64,000 nucleotides of DNA, from contig NC_134700.1 in the NCBI RefSeq assembly GCF_043290135.1, positions 163,270,053 to 163,334,052 on the forward strand, in the 5' to 3' direction. A model generated the notes under the pieces. It ran no database searches. It saw only the letters and a program-made list of their open reading frames with translations, and was not told the origin of the DNA. This stretch comes from Rhipicephalus microplus. Taxonomy: Eukaryota > Arthropoda > Arachnida > Ixodida > Ixodidae. Each line of letters begins with the position of its first letter. The first letter of the stretch is position 1. The position numbers were made by a program, and so were the translations under genes. This document shows, one piece after another, positions 63,640-64,000 of the stretch.

Positions 63640-64000
63640 TCACTCGCTTTTCCATTTCAGCGGCGGTTCCCTCAGTTCTTTCAGTTCGCCAGATATCTGT
63701 GATGCGGAACACGTCGCCTTACCCACTTACGGCGGCAGCGAAATGTGGGGCATCTGCCTGCATGATATCACCGACTCACGAGGGGCCTGTCGGAACTATC
63801 AGCTAGGGTGGGCTTCAACGCTTGTTCAGCGCATACTGGAACATAGCTACCGATATAATAATCCAACTGCGCGAACTCTGGTTTGGGAACCCAGTTACCA
63901 AGGACTCAGGGGTAACGAACAGGCCGATCAGGCCGCCCGCACTCTCTTCCCGGGCTATCTCTCTACCATTGGAAGCCTCCTTCCAATCAGACAACACGGC
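63640..64000 (+). pseudogene. LINE ORF2 fragment, RNase H domain, cut by window end
   Basis: Read in one frame: GGSLSSFSSPDICDAEHVAL (Glu of RNase H in DAEHVAL), HDITDSRGACRNYQLGWAS (Asp in TDSRGA), then TLVWEPSYQGLRGNEQADQA, the closing motif with Asp, and ARTLFPGYL to the window edge without a stop. The usual His of this motif (PSHQG) is Tyr here. The first Asp lies upstream in unclear sequence. I-superfamily type, a different family from LINE B and LINE F by wording. Confidence 0.75.

Overview
The window looks like repeat-rich eukaryotic DNA from a large arthropod genome, most likely a hard tick (Ixodida). The reasons are the tRNA-derived SINEs that resemble the Ruka-type SINEs described from Rhipicephalus, several RNase H-bearing LINEs, Ty3/Gypsy-type LTR elements, a PIF/Harbinger-like element, and abundant TA, CA, GATA and CCGT simple repeats. 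The organism call is inference; no single-copy host gene, rRNA or functional tRNA could be supported. Every coding region recognised belongs to a mobile element, and most are broken.

Layout. 1-7.1 kb holds no recognised gene, only a pyrimidine-rich LINE-tail-like stretch (2.54-2.96 kb) and a degenerate ~80-bp minisatellite (5.08-5.59 kb). 7.1-8.15 kb holds tRNA-derived SINE copies, some forming a near-perfect palindrome, and TA/TG microsatellite. 8.15-17.2 kb holds two copies of a short-LTR (~100 bp), pol-less retroelement arranged head to head. The minus-strand copy contains a minus-strand LINE (A), which itself contains a plus-strand RNase H LINE (B) bounded by a 13-bp target duplication. 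17.28-22.43 kb is a minus-strand Ty3/Gypsy element with 128-bp LTRs that sits inside a TA microsatellite. 22.48-23.1 kb repeats the SINE-linker-SINE block of 7.4-8.05 kb in the opposite orientation. 23.1-30.5 kb holds LINE fragments, a CCGT-rich repeat, a CpG-rich patch and a possible hAT remnant. 30.7-31.0 kb is a (CA)n tract and a SINE.

31.5-38.3 kb is a three-level nest: a ~148-bp satellite, interrupted by LINE D, which is interrupted by LINE C. LINE C is nearly intact, with a coiled-coil ORF1, an endonuclease/RT ORF2 broken by one base in a homopolymer, and 3.2 tandem 273-bp units at its 5' end. 38.3-38.6 kb is GATA repeat and a SINE-like segment. 39.58-40.72 kb is a PIF/Harbinger-like element with 19-bp inverted termini, a TAA duplication and a SANT/Myb-like reading frame. 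44.25-44.6 kb is the 3' end of an RTE-type LINE. 51.64-57.48 kb is LINE F, an I/R1-like element with RNase H, with a likely 15-bp target duplication and many frameshifts. 59.0-59.24 kb is another SINE. 59.64-61.86 kb is a 2.2-kb gag-only LTR element with an open 550-codon frame. 62.86-63.0 kb is a short inverted-repeat element. The window ends inside the RNase H domain of another plus-strand LINE.

How the parts work together. Autonomous LINEs and the Gypsy element encoded their own reverse transcription. The SINEs, the short-LTR pair and the gag-only element lack RT and must have borrowed it. The most interesting items are the head-to-head gag-type elements with three PPGF motifs, the gag-only element with its intact long frame, and LINE C with its tandem 5' units. 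Reading-frame interpretation rests on conceptual translation and motif recognition only; no database search was possible.
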